Part shown: piece by piece, positions 49,179-60,923 of the stretch
Numbering within the stretch: the first letter of the stretch is position 1
How the letters are laid out: the number at the start of each line of letters is the position of its first letter
NCBI RefSeq assembly: GCF_041381155.1
Contig: NC_091135.1
Span: forward strand, 57,549,997-57,613,996
From: Argopecten irradians
Lineage: Eukaryota > Mollusca > Bivalvia > Pectinida > Pectinidae
Direction: 5' to 3'
Length of the DNA: 64,000 nt
Notes under the pieces: model-generated
Told to the model about the DNA's origin: nothing
Database searches by the model: none
The model's input: the letters and a program-made list of their open reading frames with translations, nothing else
Program-made: the position numbers and the translations under genes

Positions 49179-52100
49179 GGGTCCCACATGCAACCCCCCC
49201 CCCCAAACCTCCGAACCAATATTTTTCTGAACCCTTATGACCCACTGATCACAAATCAAAATGTTAACATTGCATAAGTTGGGATGAACTTCCGGTTATG
49301 ACGTCATCAAGATGGCCGCCATCTCGAATTTCACTAAAAATTGAAAAATAGTCATAACATTAACATTTTTCAACCGAAGTAGACAAATGAGGTATCAAAA
49401 TGACCACAATAGAACAACAAATACATATCAGGACCAAAAAAATCCAATATATGTAGTGATTTCTACGCAGGAAATGAAAAAATCGGATTTAAAGCTCAAA
49501 AATGGTGATTTTTCAGCAAATTTTTCATATTTTGTTTGACGCAGCAAAAATGTTTCCCAACAACAATCTATTATTTCTAATAAGTTTTTTGACCACTTAT
49601 CAATCAGTTTAAACAACAACAACAACAAAAACCAATGTTAACATTGTATAAGTTCCGGTTATGACGTCATCAAGATGGCCACCATCTCGAATTTCACTAA
49701 AAAATGAAGAATAGTCATAACACTGATATTTTTCAACTAAATTAGACAAATGTGGTATCAAAATGACCACAATAGAACGACAAATACATATCAGGACCAA
49801 AAAGTCCAATATGTGTAGTGATTTGTACGGAGGAAATAAAAAAATAAGCTTTTAAGCTCAAAAATGGTGATTTTTCAGCAAATTTTTTATACTTGGCTTG
49901 ACGTAGCAGAAATATTTCCCAACAACAAAATATTACTCGTAATCAGTTATTTAAACTCCTATCAATCAGTAAAAACAAAAACAACAACAAAAATATATAG
50001 AAATGCAAAAAAAGAATTATTGTTATACCCTCAATTTTGTAGATTAGCAGCGTCTCAAAAATAACACAACACCTACTGATAGCGTAACAAATGTAACCTA
50101 AGCTAAGCCTGTGTTTCCGTTAATATCATTAACAGTTCCCAAAGCGTTTGTGTCTTTGAAAATGAGCACATTCATTGTTTATTTCCTATGCATAGCATAA
50201 GCAAAATGCCAGATGGTTACTACAATGTAACTAATATGTCTTTCACTGGTTCTCAATGATAACCTTTATCATTGTGCGTGCTTTCTCGCCTCACTGACCT
50301 ATCCACTGAAGCGATTCGGCATATCTGGTAGCTGGTACATGCAGTCTGAATCAGAGTACTCGAGATATCAGTATCCAATTCGTCGAAAGCCAGATCGACG
50401 TCTTCGATGTCGATGAGCTCATGTGACACTGCATTACCAGTGTTGTTCTAGCCTTTTATGACCCATCCATGGCCAGAGTTCATATCAGGAACAACAGGTT
50501 CAGGGATGTGGGATCTCTTTCAGATTCTAACATATCGTACGTATATGCTGTTTCAGACTTCTCCGGCATAATGGAAATTACACCAGATGCACATTCTTCC
50601 AATGGTGGAATTGGTTCTCCTTAGCACATAACTCCATAATTCGTATGAAGTACTATTCATCAATCTTGTGGACCCTCGTGCAACCATAAATGGCACAGAT
50701 GATATCATCGAGGTCATTAATGAGGGCATAAATGTTAAATGTTTTTCATTGGTCTGACTTTCCCCATTCCCTTGAAGGTGCTGGTTGTTTAACTTGTGTC
50801 ACATCTGGTGTATGCGCAAAGAGACCATTGAAGACTCTCCAGTAAAAAGTTCTCTAAAGTGCTTTCCAGACTTGGCAAAGAGTGAAACTCCACTGCAGAC
50901 TTCATTTATGACCTCAAAGAATCCACCTGTGCCACCTATGGTCACTGAGGTCCACAAGAATGAGGAATTGTGCTTCATACGAATTAAGGAACCAACTCAA
51001 CCCTCCGCAGAATGTTGATCTGGTGTCTTTTCCATCATGCCGGGGAAGTCTGGAACATCATATACGATATGTGAATCTAGGTGAAACTAGGTTGGAAACA
51101 GGAAGAGCTCCCACATCCCTGAAGCCGATGTTTCTGATCTTAACTCTGACCATGGACAGTTGACAAGTTAGAACCACGATGGTAACCCGGTAATGTAATG
51201 TCACATCAGGTCACCGAGGTCGAAGACGACACTCTGGCGAGAAAGCACGCATAACGAAAATGATTAGCATTAAGAACTAGTGAAAGAAATATGTGACACT
51301 GTAGTAACCATCTTATATTTCCTTGCGTTATACACAGGAAATAAACAATGGATGTGCTCATTCTAAAAGACACAATATGTTTCGAAAAGTGTCATGGTAT
51401 TTATGGCGTTTTGCTGTAATAATTCAGTTTGAGAGGCTACTAGTCTACAAAATTTCGAACATGAAAATGGATTATTTTGAAGTCCCACTTAGATATTCAG
51501 CCAACTTTAAATTCAAATTTGTTAAGATATAAATCGTCAATAGCCAATGTTATATTCAGGAAATTCCAAGACACCAGGAAACTGTAGTGTTAGCGGTTTG
51601 GAAAAAATAACAATCATATGCCGCATCCGGTGATGTTTTGTAAACCAAATGATGGTATAACAATTCTCTTTTGCATTTCTATATATTTTTGTTGTTGTTG
51701 TTTTAACCGATTGATAAGAGGTCAAATAACTGATTGTGAATAATAATTTGTTGTTGGGAAACAATTTTGCTGCGTCAAGCCAAATATGAAAAAATGCTGA
51801 AAAATTACCATTTTTGAGCTTGAAATATTTTTTTTTTTCATTTCCTGCGTTCAAATCACTACATATATTGGATTATTTGGTCCTGACATGTATTTGTTGT
51901 TCTATTGTGGTCATTTTGATACCTCATTTGTCTACTTCAGTTGAAAAATGTCAATGTTATGACTATTTTTCATTTTTCAGTGAAATTCGAGATGGTGGCC
52001 ATCTTGATGACGTCATAACCGGAACTTCTACGATGTTAACATTGGTTTTGGTTGTTTTTGTTGCTTAAACTGATTGACAAGTGGTCAAAAACCTTATTAG

Positions 52101-52495
52101 AAATAATAGATTGCTGTTGGGAAACATTTTTGCTGCGTCAAACAAAATATGAAAAATTTGCTGAAAAATCACCATTTTTGAGCTTTAAATCCGATTTTTT
52201 TTCATTTCCTGCGTAGAAATCACTACATATATTGGATTTTTTGGTCCTGATATGTATTTGTTGTTCTATTGTGGTCATTTTGATACCTCATTTGTCTACT
52301 TCGGTTGAAAAATGTTAATGTTATGACTATTTTTCAATTTTTAGTGAAATTCGAGATGGCGGCCATCTTGATGACGTCATAACCGGAAGTTCATCCCAAC
52401 TTATGCAATGTTAACATTTTGATTTGTGATCAGTGGGTCATAAGGGTTCAGAAAAATATTGGTTTGGAGGTTTGGGGGGGGTGCATGTGGGACCC
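49179..52495. mobile_element. 3.3-kb foldback element (near-complete palindrome)
   Basis: GGGTCCCACATGCA at 49179 pairs with TGCATGTGGGACCC ending at 52495, and almost the whole element folds back on itself around about 50.8 kb. The outer 440 bp of each arm are about 98% alike; the inner parts (about 50.1-50.7 against 50.9-51.3 kb) are nearer 80%. Each arm also holds two direct copies of a block of about 360 bp ('gacgtcatcaagatggc' and 'caaaatgaccacaatagaac'). 15 bp of non-satellite sequence (49164-49178) lies between the satellite and the left end. No transposase, polymerase or capsid gene was recognised, so it is non-autonomous and unclassified. Confidence 0.85.
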
Positions 52496-53765
52496 ACTTA
52501 CATCTATCAGTTGTTTATTCTAAATACAGACCACTTACATCTATCAGTTGTTTATTCTACACACAGAACACCCACATCTATAAGTTGTTTATTCTACACA
52601 CAGAACACCCACATCTATCTGTTGTTTATTCTACATACAGACCACTTACATCTATCTTTTGTTTATTATACACAAAGAACACCCACATCTATATGTTGTT
52701 TATTCTACACACAGAACACCCACATATATCTGTTGTTTATTATACATACAGAACACTTACATCTATCAATTGTTTATTCTACACACAGAACACTTACATC
52801 TATCTTTTTTTTATTATACACACAGAACACTTACATCTATCTTTTGTTTATTATACACACAGAACACTTACATCTATCTTTTGTTTATTATACACACAGA
52901 ACACTTTCATGTATCTATTGTTTATCATTCACACAGAACATTTTCATCTCTCTATTGTTAATCATACACACAGAACATTTTCATGTATCTATTGTTTATC
53001 ATACACACAGAACACTTCCATTTATCTGTTGTTTATTATACACACAGAACTTTTACATTTATTTGTTGTTTATTATACACACAGAACACTTACATTTATC
53101 TGTTGTTTATTCCACACACAGAACACTTATATATATCTTTTGTTTATTCCACACAAAGAACACTTACATCTATCTGTTGTTATTCCACACACGGAACACT
53201 TACATCTATCTTTTGTTTATTATACACAGAACACTTACATTTATCAGTTGTTTATTATACGCACAGAACACTTACATCTATCTTTTGTTTATTATACACA
53301 CAGAACACTTACATTTATTTGTTGTTTATTATACACACAGAACACTTCCATTTATCTGTTGTTTATTATACACACAGAACATTTTCGTGTATCTATTGTT
53401 TATTCTACACACATAACACTTACACGCATCAGTTGTTTATTCAACATACAGAACACTTACATGTATCTATTGTTTATCATACACACAGAACACACTCATT
53501 TATCTGTTGTTTATCATAAACATAAAACACTTAAAATTATTTGTTTTTTACTATACACACAGAACACTTAGATCTATCTTCTGTTTATTCTACACACAGA
53601 ACACCCACATCTATCTTTTGTTTATCATATACACTTGACACTAACGCGTATCTGCTGTTTATTATACACGCAGAACACTCACATCTATCTGTTGTTTATT
53701 CTACACATAGAGCACTAACATTTATACATTTTTTTGTTCTACACACAGAATACATACATTTCTGA
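52496..53765 (+). repeat. 37-bp satellite, right block
   Basis: About 34 units continue the array after the foldback element. 53.11-53.57 kb repeats, variant by variant, a block seen at 48.03-48.54 kb. The last units (53.6-53.76 kb) are degenerate. Confidence 0.95.
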
Positions 53766-54215
53766 CGATAAACAAATTTAAATCACATGTCTTGTTTTAT
53801 CAGAAATAATTTACGGTCAAACTCTCAGCTTTGATGACAAGGGTTTTACATTCGGCCAGACTACTGCCGATCCCCTAGAGATATGTTTTTTTTCCGGAGT
53901 TTTCATCAGATTTAGACATCTCTTTTTATATTCCCTGCTGTTTTGATAAATAAATGACCATAAGTCATTTGTATTTTGTGTGTAGCTTATGTTGTTTTGG
54001 TCGCCGAAAACATGGGCATAATATTGCATATGCATTCATTTGTGATATTCTTGAAGCTGTGTCCTTAATTTTACTATACTTCTGAACAATTTGATTAAAA
54101 TAAATAGAATGTTAAATCCCATTACCCGGGTAGTAGTATGTCCTAACTACCGCGTGTTAGTTCTCCATCACTGCACCTTCAATGTTAACATTGATAACAC
54201 AGAGAATTGAACTGT
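53766..54215. other. Spacer between two satellites
   Basis: Unique AT-rich sequence with no gene seen. Confidence 0.4.
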
Positions 54216-56035
54216 AACATCCTCTAAGGTTATTGATATCACATTTCTTTGGTGTTGTAACATCCTCTACGGTTATCGATATCACATTTCTTTGGTGTTG
54301 TAACATCCTCTAAGGTTATCGATATCACATTTCTTTGGTGTTATAACATCCTCTAAGGTTATCGATATCACATTTCTTTGGTGTTATAACATCCTCTAAG
54401 GTTATCGATATCACATTTCTTTGGTGTTATAACATCCTCTAAGGTTATCGATATCACATTTCTTTGGTGTTGTAACATCCTCTAAGGTTATCGATATCAC
54501 ATTTCTTTGGTGTTATAACATCCTCTAAGGTTATCGATATCACATTTCTTTGGTGTTATAACATCCTCTAAGGTTATCGATATCACATTTCTTTGGTGTT
54601 ATAACATCCTCTAAGGTTATCGATATCACATTTCTTTGGTGTTATAACATCCTCTAAGGTTATCGATATCACATTTCTTTGGTGTTATAACATCCTCTAA
54701 GGTTATCGATATCACATTTCTTTGGTGTTGTAACATCCTCTAAGGTTATCGATATCACATTTCTTTGGTGTTGTAACATCCTCTAAGGTTATCGATATCA
54801 CATTTCTTTGGTGTTGTAACATCCTCTAAGGTTATCGATATCACATTTCTTTGGTGTTGTAACATCCTCTAAGGTTATCGATATCACATTTCTTTGGTGT
54901 TGTAACATCCTCTAAGGTTATCGATATCACATTTCTTTGGTGTTGTAACATCCTCTAAGGTTATCGATATCACATTTCTTTGGTGTTGTAACATCCTCTA
55001 AGGTTATCGATATCACATTTCTTTGGTGTTGTAACATCCTCTAAGGTTATCGATATCACATTTCTTTGGTTGTAACATCCTCTAAGGTTATCGATATCAC
55101 ATTTCTTTGGTGTTGTAACATCCTCTAAGGTTATCGATATCACATTTCTTTGGTGTTGTAACATCCTCTAAGGTTATCGATATCACATTTCTTTGGTGTT
55201 GTAACATCCTCTAAGGTTATCGATATCACATTTCTTTGGTGTTGTAACATCCTCTAAGGTTATCGATATCACATTTCTTTGGTGTTTAAAACATCCTCTA
55301 AGGTTATCGATATCACATTTCTTTGGTGTTGTAACATCCTCTAAGGTTATCGATATCACATTTCTTTGGTGTTGATAACATCCTCTAAGGTTATCGATAT
55401 CACATTTCTTTGGTGTTATAACATCCTCTAAGGTTATCGATATCACATTTCTTTGGTGTTATAACATCCTCTAAGGTTATCGATATCACATTTCTTTGGT
55501 GTTATAACATCCTCTAAGGTTATCGATATCACATTTCTTTGGTGTTATAACATCCTCTAAGGTTATCGATATCACATTTCTTTGGTGTTGTAACATCCTC
55601 TAAGGTTATCGATATCACATTTCTTTGGTGTTATAACATCCTCGAAGGTTATCGATATCACATTTCTTATGTTAACATTATTTTGGTCCTCTAAGGTTAT
55701 CGATATCACATTTCTTTGGTGTTATAACATCCTCTAAGGTTATCGATATCACATTTCTTTGGTGTTATAACATCCTCTAAGGTTATCGATATCACATTTC
55801 TTTGGTGTTATAACATCCTCTAAGGTTATCGATATCACATTTCTTTGGTGTTATAACATCCTCTAAGGTTATCGATATCACATTTCTTTGGTGTTATAAC
55901 ATCCTCTAAGGTTATCGATATCACATTTCTTTGGTGTTGTAACATCCTCTAAGGTTATCGATATCACATTTCTTTGGTGTTATAACATCCTCGAAGGTTA
56001 TCGATATCACATTTCTTATGTTAACATTATTTTGG
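54216..56035. repeat. 43-bp satellite with TATCGATA in each unit
   Basis: About 42 units of 'aaggttatcgatatcacatt', 'tctttggtgttataacatcc' and 'tct'. They are very alike, varying mainly at gttata/gttgta. A variant junction ('cttatgttaacattatttt') occurs at about 55665 and again at the array end (about 56015), so the last 350 bp is a duplicated block. The open frames on the minus strand are artefacts. Confidence 0.96.
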
Positions 56036-56058
56036 TCAGCTATTGGTTTTTATTTCAG

Positions 56059-56223
56059 ACAGGAAGCGATAAGATTAAGACAATGTAAATCCATGGACAC
56101 GATTGTTTACAGCGTTTGAAATCCGGCTGGGATGGTGCGCCGTTTAAAACGATGGTGATGAAAAGTTCCTCGAATTCAACTCCATCAATAGGAAAGGGCC
56201 TTTACATCGGGTTTTGTCTAGAA
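56059..56223 (+). CDS. Candidate exon bounded by splice signals
   Basis: A pyrimidine tract and acceptor (ggtttttatttcag, AG at 56057-56058) and a strong donor (GTAAGT at 56224) enclose 165 bp, a multiple of three. One frame is open over its last 45 codons (in part RLKSGWDGAPFKTMVMKSSS, ending GLYIGFCLE) after an early stop, so it could be a first coding exon starting at an internal ATG, or a pseudo-exon. No domain is recognised and no partner exon was found. Confidence 0.25.
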
Positions 56224-56813
56224 GTAAGTTAAATAACTAATAAACTTAAGCTAACGCTTTTGTGATATTTTTTTCTTTTGTTTTCGGAAAAGTAAATGCT
56301 GAGTTAATTGTTTTTGGTCTAATTATGAACGCACTTACATATATATATATATATTAATATATAAAGCTATGTACGTATGGTGAGCTCTGGGATCAGGTAC
56401 ACGTAGCTATTGTCGTATCGCTGACCTTCTTCTCACCTAATCTCACATACTTTACGTCAGTAACAGGAAGTAAGGATAGGTAAATCAAGGAAAGAGGTCA
56501 TGATACAAAAAAAACGTCAATGTAGTGTACAATACAGTGATGATAATGAGGTAAAAACGGTATAAAGCTAGTATATTAATAATCCGAAATAAAAGGCCAA
56601 AATAAATTCAAAGTAAAATCAAAATCATGTCTATGGAATAAAATATTCCCGCGTTTCGCTAGTATAGCGGGAATAATTTGTCTGGTCCGGAACGTATAGC
56701 TAGGGTAGCACGTGCGGTGCGCTAAAGCGTCGCGCAGTAAATGCGAGTTGGGTCATTTCTAGCCGTCGTACGCGTCCCATACAGAGCGGTCATACTATTT
56801 TGCTAGCCGTCAT
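56224..56813. other. Intergenic DNA becoming GC-richer
   Basis: It holds a TA microsatellite (about 56338-56360) and a small hairpin (ttcccgc / gcgggaa, 56646-56673). The last 120 bp before 56813 are CpG-rich and may be the leader of the retrotransposon remnant that follows. Confidence 0.35.
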
Positions 56814-57024
56814 GGATCCTGAAGTTGAAATGTGTATTTCAAACCAAGTAAAATCGGCCGTAGAGTCGTCACAGAGCCAGATTCTAAATCAGTTGGCTCA
56901 GTTATGTCTGCTCGACTTGGTAATTTGGAGAGTAGACTTTGTGACAGTTCTGAAGCTCAATTGTGCCGTTTACAACAAAGCATTTTGTGCGCCGAGCTCA
57001 CAAATTTACAAAAAAGAGTTGTGA
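56814..57024 (+). pseudogene. Possible gag start of a DIRS/Ngaro-type retrotransposon (fossil)
   Basis: The frame begins MDPEVEMCISNQVKSAVESS, and a parallel reading includes MSARLGNLESRLCDSSEAQ. This looks like the helical, glutamine-rich start of a tyrosine-recombinase element gag. The plus-strand polymerase remnant at 59.4 kb could belong to the same insertion, with later MITEs in between. It is a broken fragment; the family call is tentative. Confidence 0.3.
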
Positions 57025-57484
57025 GGATCAACACAAATTTAAAGGTGATAAAAACAGATTTTAAATATGCTATTTTTGTGTTGATATTTGTTTATTGTGG
57101 TGCACTTTATGATTTCCAACAAAAAATACAGGTTGTATTTGACGTAATTTCCATAAAATGTGCTTGAAACGAAGTCCACAACGACCCTTGTCTAGAACGA
57201 TCGCATCGCTTATCGCCCCTGATATCACCAGGTGGCCGTAGATTCGTGACGTCATCTGAGACCAACAGCTGTGACAAGAGCCGGGAAACTCAATGGGGCA
57301 GTGTTGCGGTATTGGCGATTATAGATATTTAAAACAGTCGCGCTACGTGTAGTTGCTATATTGAATAGTGGAAATGAATCCGTATATAATATATAATCTA
57401 TAACATTCAATGATATAATAAAAACGATAGCTTACTCATTCTTATCGTCATATTCTGGGCTATAAAATTGTTATGTTCAGTATG

Positions 57485-57849
57485 TTAAAGATGCTCCACC
57501 GCTGACAAATGGTAAATTTTAACTATCAAAAACAGGAGCAGACGATTTAGTATTTTTCTTCAGTTACAAAAGTTACTTACTTTACACCATTACCACCATT
57601 GAACAGTTTGTGAGCTTCTACTTTTACTTCAAGTGAAAAACATGAAATATAATTAATGCATCCCGAAAAAAATCCATGTTACTATATCCTATATGGAATG
57701 AAGTACTGATTGCGCATGCACCAAAGGCGAAATAAATTATTCTATATTATTGTTTGTGTTAATTAGACATATATATACACGATTAAACACCAATTATTGT
57801 TCAAATGATGAATATCATTTATGCTCTGTCGGCGGTGGAGCATCTTTAA
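57485..57849. mobile_element. MITE with TTAA at both ends
   Basis: TTAA (57485-57488) followed by AGATGCTCCACCGCTGACA is matched by the inverted TGTCGGCGGTGGAGCATCT, ending in TTAA (57846-57849). A TTAA target is typical of piggyBac and some Kolobok elements. It is 365 bp with no coding sequence, so it is non-autonomous. Confidence 0.75.
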
Positions 57850-58999
57850 AAGCCATTTGACACCGTGTACGTGTGCATGTGTGTCACTGACTCAGGTTCA
57901 AGGGGGTTGCGCTTGACTTTTGTCTGTAACTTAAAACTCAAAACATAGACTTTAAAGTTAAACTAACAAGAAAAAATATAACTTTACAAGAAAATGGACC
58001 TAAATTACAATGAGACTACATGCTACATGCACATACATGTACATATAATGCATATTTATAAAAAAAAACCGCCACCCTTCATACCCTATCCAAAACCCTA
58101 TGATACCACGATGCCCCTATCCCGCCTTATGTACGTACTGCACACCTCTATATTTCCTATTTGAAGCTTAATCCTTCAGAACACCGCACAGAAAGGGCTA
58201 GACTTATTTATTTTCTTAAAGTTCTATAATGAGTTTTACGGATGTGTACGAAATAGAATAAGATGTACAGTAGTAACAATACACGCACGGCCGATAAAAA
58301 AGACGGGACACAAAACACAGATACTAGATACAATGACCTAATATGGATGACATGTACTCGTGGACAAGATACACATGTAATAGTTCAACTAACACAGGAC
58401 CATGAAACAACATATATTTCTTATAAAACACCCGCTTCATTATATTTTCTAACCGTGCGCAGTTTTGGAAATAAGAAACCTGTCGACCTTACTAAATTTT
58501 AAAGTATACGCACAGACCACAGCACACTAGATAGCCTATTGACCATTATGAGACGATTTAGGGGTCTAAATAAAAAAAATCGGTAAAATTCGCATTCTAC
58601 ATATATATACGCAAGTGTACTATGTAGAATATAACAGGAAATTAATGAGTACAAAAATTGGCCAAATTTGCGAGCATTGTGGTGTTTTGGGGGTTCGGGG
58701 GAGACCCCGATAAAGATATCACAATTTAGAATGACTGAGATATGAGTTTCACGATGTATTTTGATGATTTTTCGAGGGCTTAGGGCGAGAGATTTTGTTT
58801 TTTGGGGGTCCTAAGGTCTCCCCCGAGAAGGAAAAATATTACTAAATGTATTTACGATTGCTGAGATGAGTTTTACGATGTATTTTGATGACTTTAGAGC
58901 GTTCTTAACATGGTATTTTTTCTAATTTAAATTCCTGCATTTAAATAATGATAACTGTGAAAGTCGTCATATCATTATGCAACCCTGCTCGATCTGAAC
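57850..58999. other. Intergenic DNA
   Basis: A direct repeat of about 36 bp ('acgatgtattttgatga') occurs near 58737 and 58861, and G-rich words (gggttcgggggagacccc) lie around it. A 79-codon open frame (58263-58502) has no recognisable domain. No gene is supported. Confidence 0.35.
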
Positions 59000-59122
59000 T
59001 AGTCCGCTAAACCTGCCTATATTATTAGGCTTTTTTTTTTTTTTTTTTTTTTTGCCTATATATCAGGCAAAAAAAAAAAATAATTAAAAAAGCCTAATAA
59101 TATAGGCAGGTTTAGCGGACTA
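59000..59122. mobile_element. 123-bp hairpin MITE with 9-bp target duplication
   Basis: The two ends are exact inverted repeats of about 31 bp (TAGTCCGCTAAACCTGCCTA and onwards). They are flanked by gatctgaac on both sides (58991-58999 and 59123-59131). The centre is a T run, a small hairpin (gcctatatatcaggc) and an A run, so the whole element folds into one stem. A 9-bp duplication fits Mutator-like elements. Confidence 0.88.
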
Positions 59123-59430
59123 GATCTGAACATACCGGTTTCACACCACCGGCACATTGTTGTGTAACCCAAAATAAATATGAAAATCCCTAAAATGAAG
59201 TATGAAAAATGTGCAGAAGGACCTCTTTTATTTTTAATACGCATTTTGAGAACATTTCAGTCGACGAAAATGGGTGAGAAAAAGACACAACTTATAAATT
59301 ATTGATTTTTTCCTTTTAATCTGCATGTATTTTTCATGTCTGTTTGCATCAGATGATTTATCTATTAAAATGTAGGTCTAAAGAGGTGGGCTCCAATAAT
59401 TGTCCATTTTCGCTACGATCTTGAGGCGAT
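59123..59430. other. Spacer
   Basis: No feature beyond the 9-bp target duplication at its left end. Confidence 0.4.
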
Positions 59431-60250
59431 TTGTTGCCCGTTGGCAGGCTGAAATGTAAGTTCACTCATTGGGCAGAACAAGGTACGTGCAATGCAGTCC
59501 TGACTATTATTAGCGAAGGTTATAGAATCCCCTTTCGAGACAATAATAAATCGGCAAGGGAAAATCCCGAGTTCGTCCAATCAGAAATACAAAAGCTGTT
59601 ACGTTTGAAATGTATATCGGAAGTCACGTCGGCCCCTAATGTTGTCAACCCGCTCACTGTTGCGTACAACAAGGCTGATAAACCACGCCTAGTTTTGGAT
59701 TGTAGACACATAAATTTGTATTTGCATAAATTCAAATTCAAATACGAAGACGTAAAAGTAGCTCGAGACATGTTTGAGGTTGGTGATTACCTGTATGTTT
59801 TTGCCCTAAAATCGGCATATCACCATATAGAAATTTTCCCTGAGCACCGTACATATTCAGGTTTCTCATATGTGGTCAATGGTAAAATGTGTTATTATGT
59901 ATTCAACGTACTACCTTTCGGGATCGCAACAGCGGGGTATGTGTTTACAAAAGTGTTGAGGGAGGTTGTAAAGCACGTGCGCTCAAAAGGTTACAAACTA
60001 GTCATGTATTTAGATGACGGTATTGGAGGTCAGGTGACAGAAGGCGGGGCCAACGAGGCCAGCAGGTATGTACAACAGTCATTGGCTGATTACGGTTTCA
60101 TCATTGCCTAGGACAAATGTCAATGGGAGCCGACACAGTTCGCCACGTGGCTCGGGTACACGTGGTCGATGAACGAAGGCGTGGTCAAGGTAGCCAATGG
60201 CAGGGTAGAATGCTTGCTGCTTTTGTTAGACCATACGCTGACACTCGTCT
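59431..60250 (+). pseudogene. DIRS/Ngaro-type reverse transcriptase remnant (fossil)
   Basis: The reading shows GYRIPFRDNNKSARENPEFV, VVNPLTVAYN, RLVLDCRHIN, LKSAYHHIEI, VLPFGIATAGYVFTKVLREV and the catalytic YLDDG. The NNKSA...NPEFV opening and YLDDG followed by WLGYTWS are typical of tyrosine-recombinase retrotransposons rather than LTR or LINE polymerases. It is a broken fragment on the plus strand, opposite in direction to the larger element at its right. Confidence 0.85.
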
Positions 60251-60435
60251 CTCAAAGGGGTCAGCTATTGATCTGGAAAACCCCAATATTGAAAATTTAG
60301 TTGTAGAAGTGCAAAACTCTAATATAAAAAAATTCTTTTGTGTTGCATCTATCGTCCACCTAATTCCAGAGTTAACTATTGGCAACATTTGATGATCTTA
60401 TAGAAAACTTTATTAACTTGAACACTAATGTAATC
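60251..60435. other. Spacer
   Basis: No recognisable feature between the polymerase remnant and the first long direct repeat. Confidence 0.35.
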
Positions 60436-60923
60436 ATTATAAAAGATAACAGACACACAAATAAACAATACAAGGCCACGGCTTTATTGACAATGCACGC
60501 CATAAAGGCATTAATGGCAATGTCCAAATATATACAACAATTCATTCTCAAACTACTTCCGGAATATCACTTCCGGCATAATGTCACTTCCGGTTTCATC
60601 AACTTCCGGTTTCATCAACTTCCGGTTTCAGAAAAGTTCCTAGATTTTAATTTCAGAATAATCAGATATCATTTCTTATCTTTAATTATCTATGTTTTTG
60701 GTGTGGCCGAGACTCTCCAACAGGCCATTTATCACAAATAGTTCACTATTGATATGCCTGAGGCTCTTCCCAACAGGCCCTTTATCACAAATACTTCAAA
60801 TAATGGTATGCCCGAGGCTCTCCACACTGGCCCTTTATCACAAATAGTGCAATACTGATATGCCCGAGGCTCTCCACAACAGGCCATAATCTGAATACCA
60901 TGATTCTGGTTTGTCGAAGTTCC
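60436..60923 (-). repeat. Direct repeat copy 1 (candidate B2 of an Ngaro-type split repeat)
   Basis: A repeat of about 488 bp, nearly identical to 61244-61721. It includes repeated 'acttccggtttcatca' words and three 'tgcccgaggctctcc'-type words. In Ngaro elements the 3' side has the order B1-A2-B2. Read on the minus strand, the copies here would be B1 (61.2-61.7), A2 (60.9-61.2) and B2 (this copy). Confidence 0.7.

Noticed and set aside
43465-49240. Many open frames of 68-682 codons with repeated YTHRTLTSICCLL-like text
   Set aside because: They follow from a 37-bp stop-free unit read in three frames. No start context, domain, splice structure or codon bias separates them from the repeat.
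49179-52495. Polinton/Maverick, because of long inverted ends
   Set aside because: No DNA polymerase B, integrase, ATPase or capsid-like frame was found, and it is far too short for a whole one.
43460-53765. TTGTTTATT in each 37-bp unit as forkhead-factor sites
   Set aside because: The match is to a short AT-rich core that is common by chance in this genome; weaker than the AAGGTCA and TATCGATA cases.
54970-55446. Minus-strand open frames with repeated ISITLEDVTTPKKCDIDNL
   Set aside because: Translation of the 43-bp satellite.
58263-58502. 79-codon open frame
   Set aside because: Thr/Asn/Asp-rich, with no recognisable motif and no supporting context.
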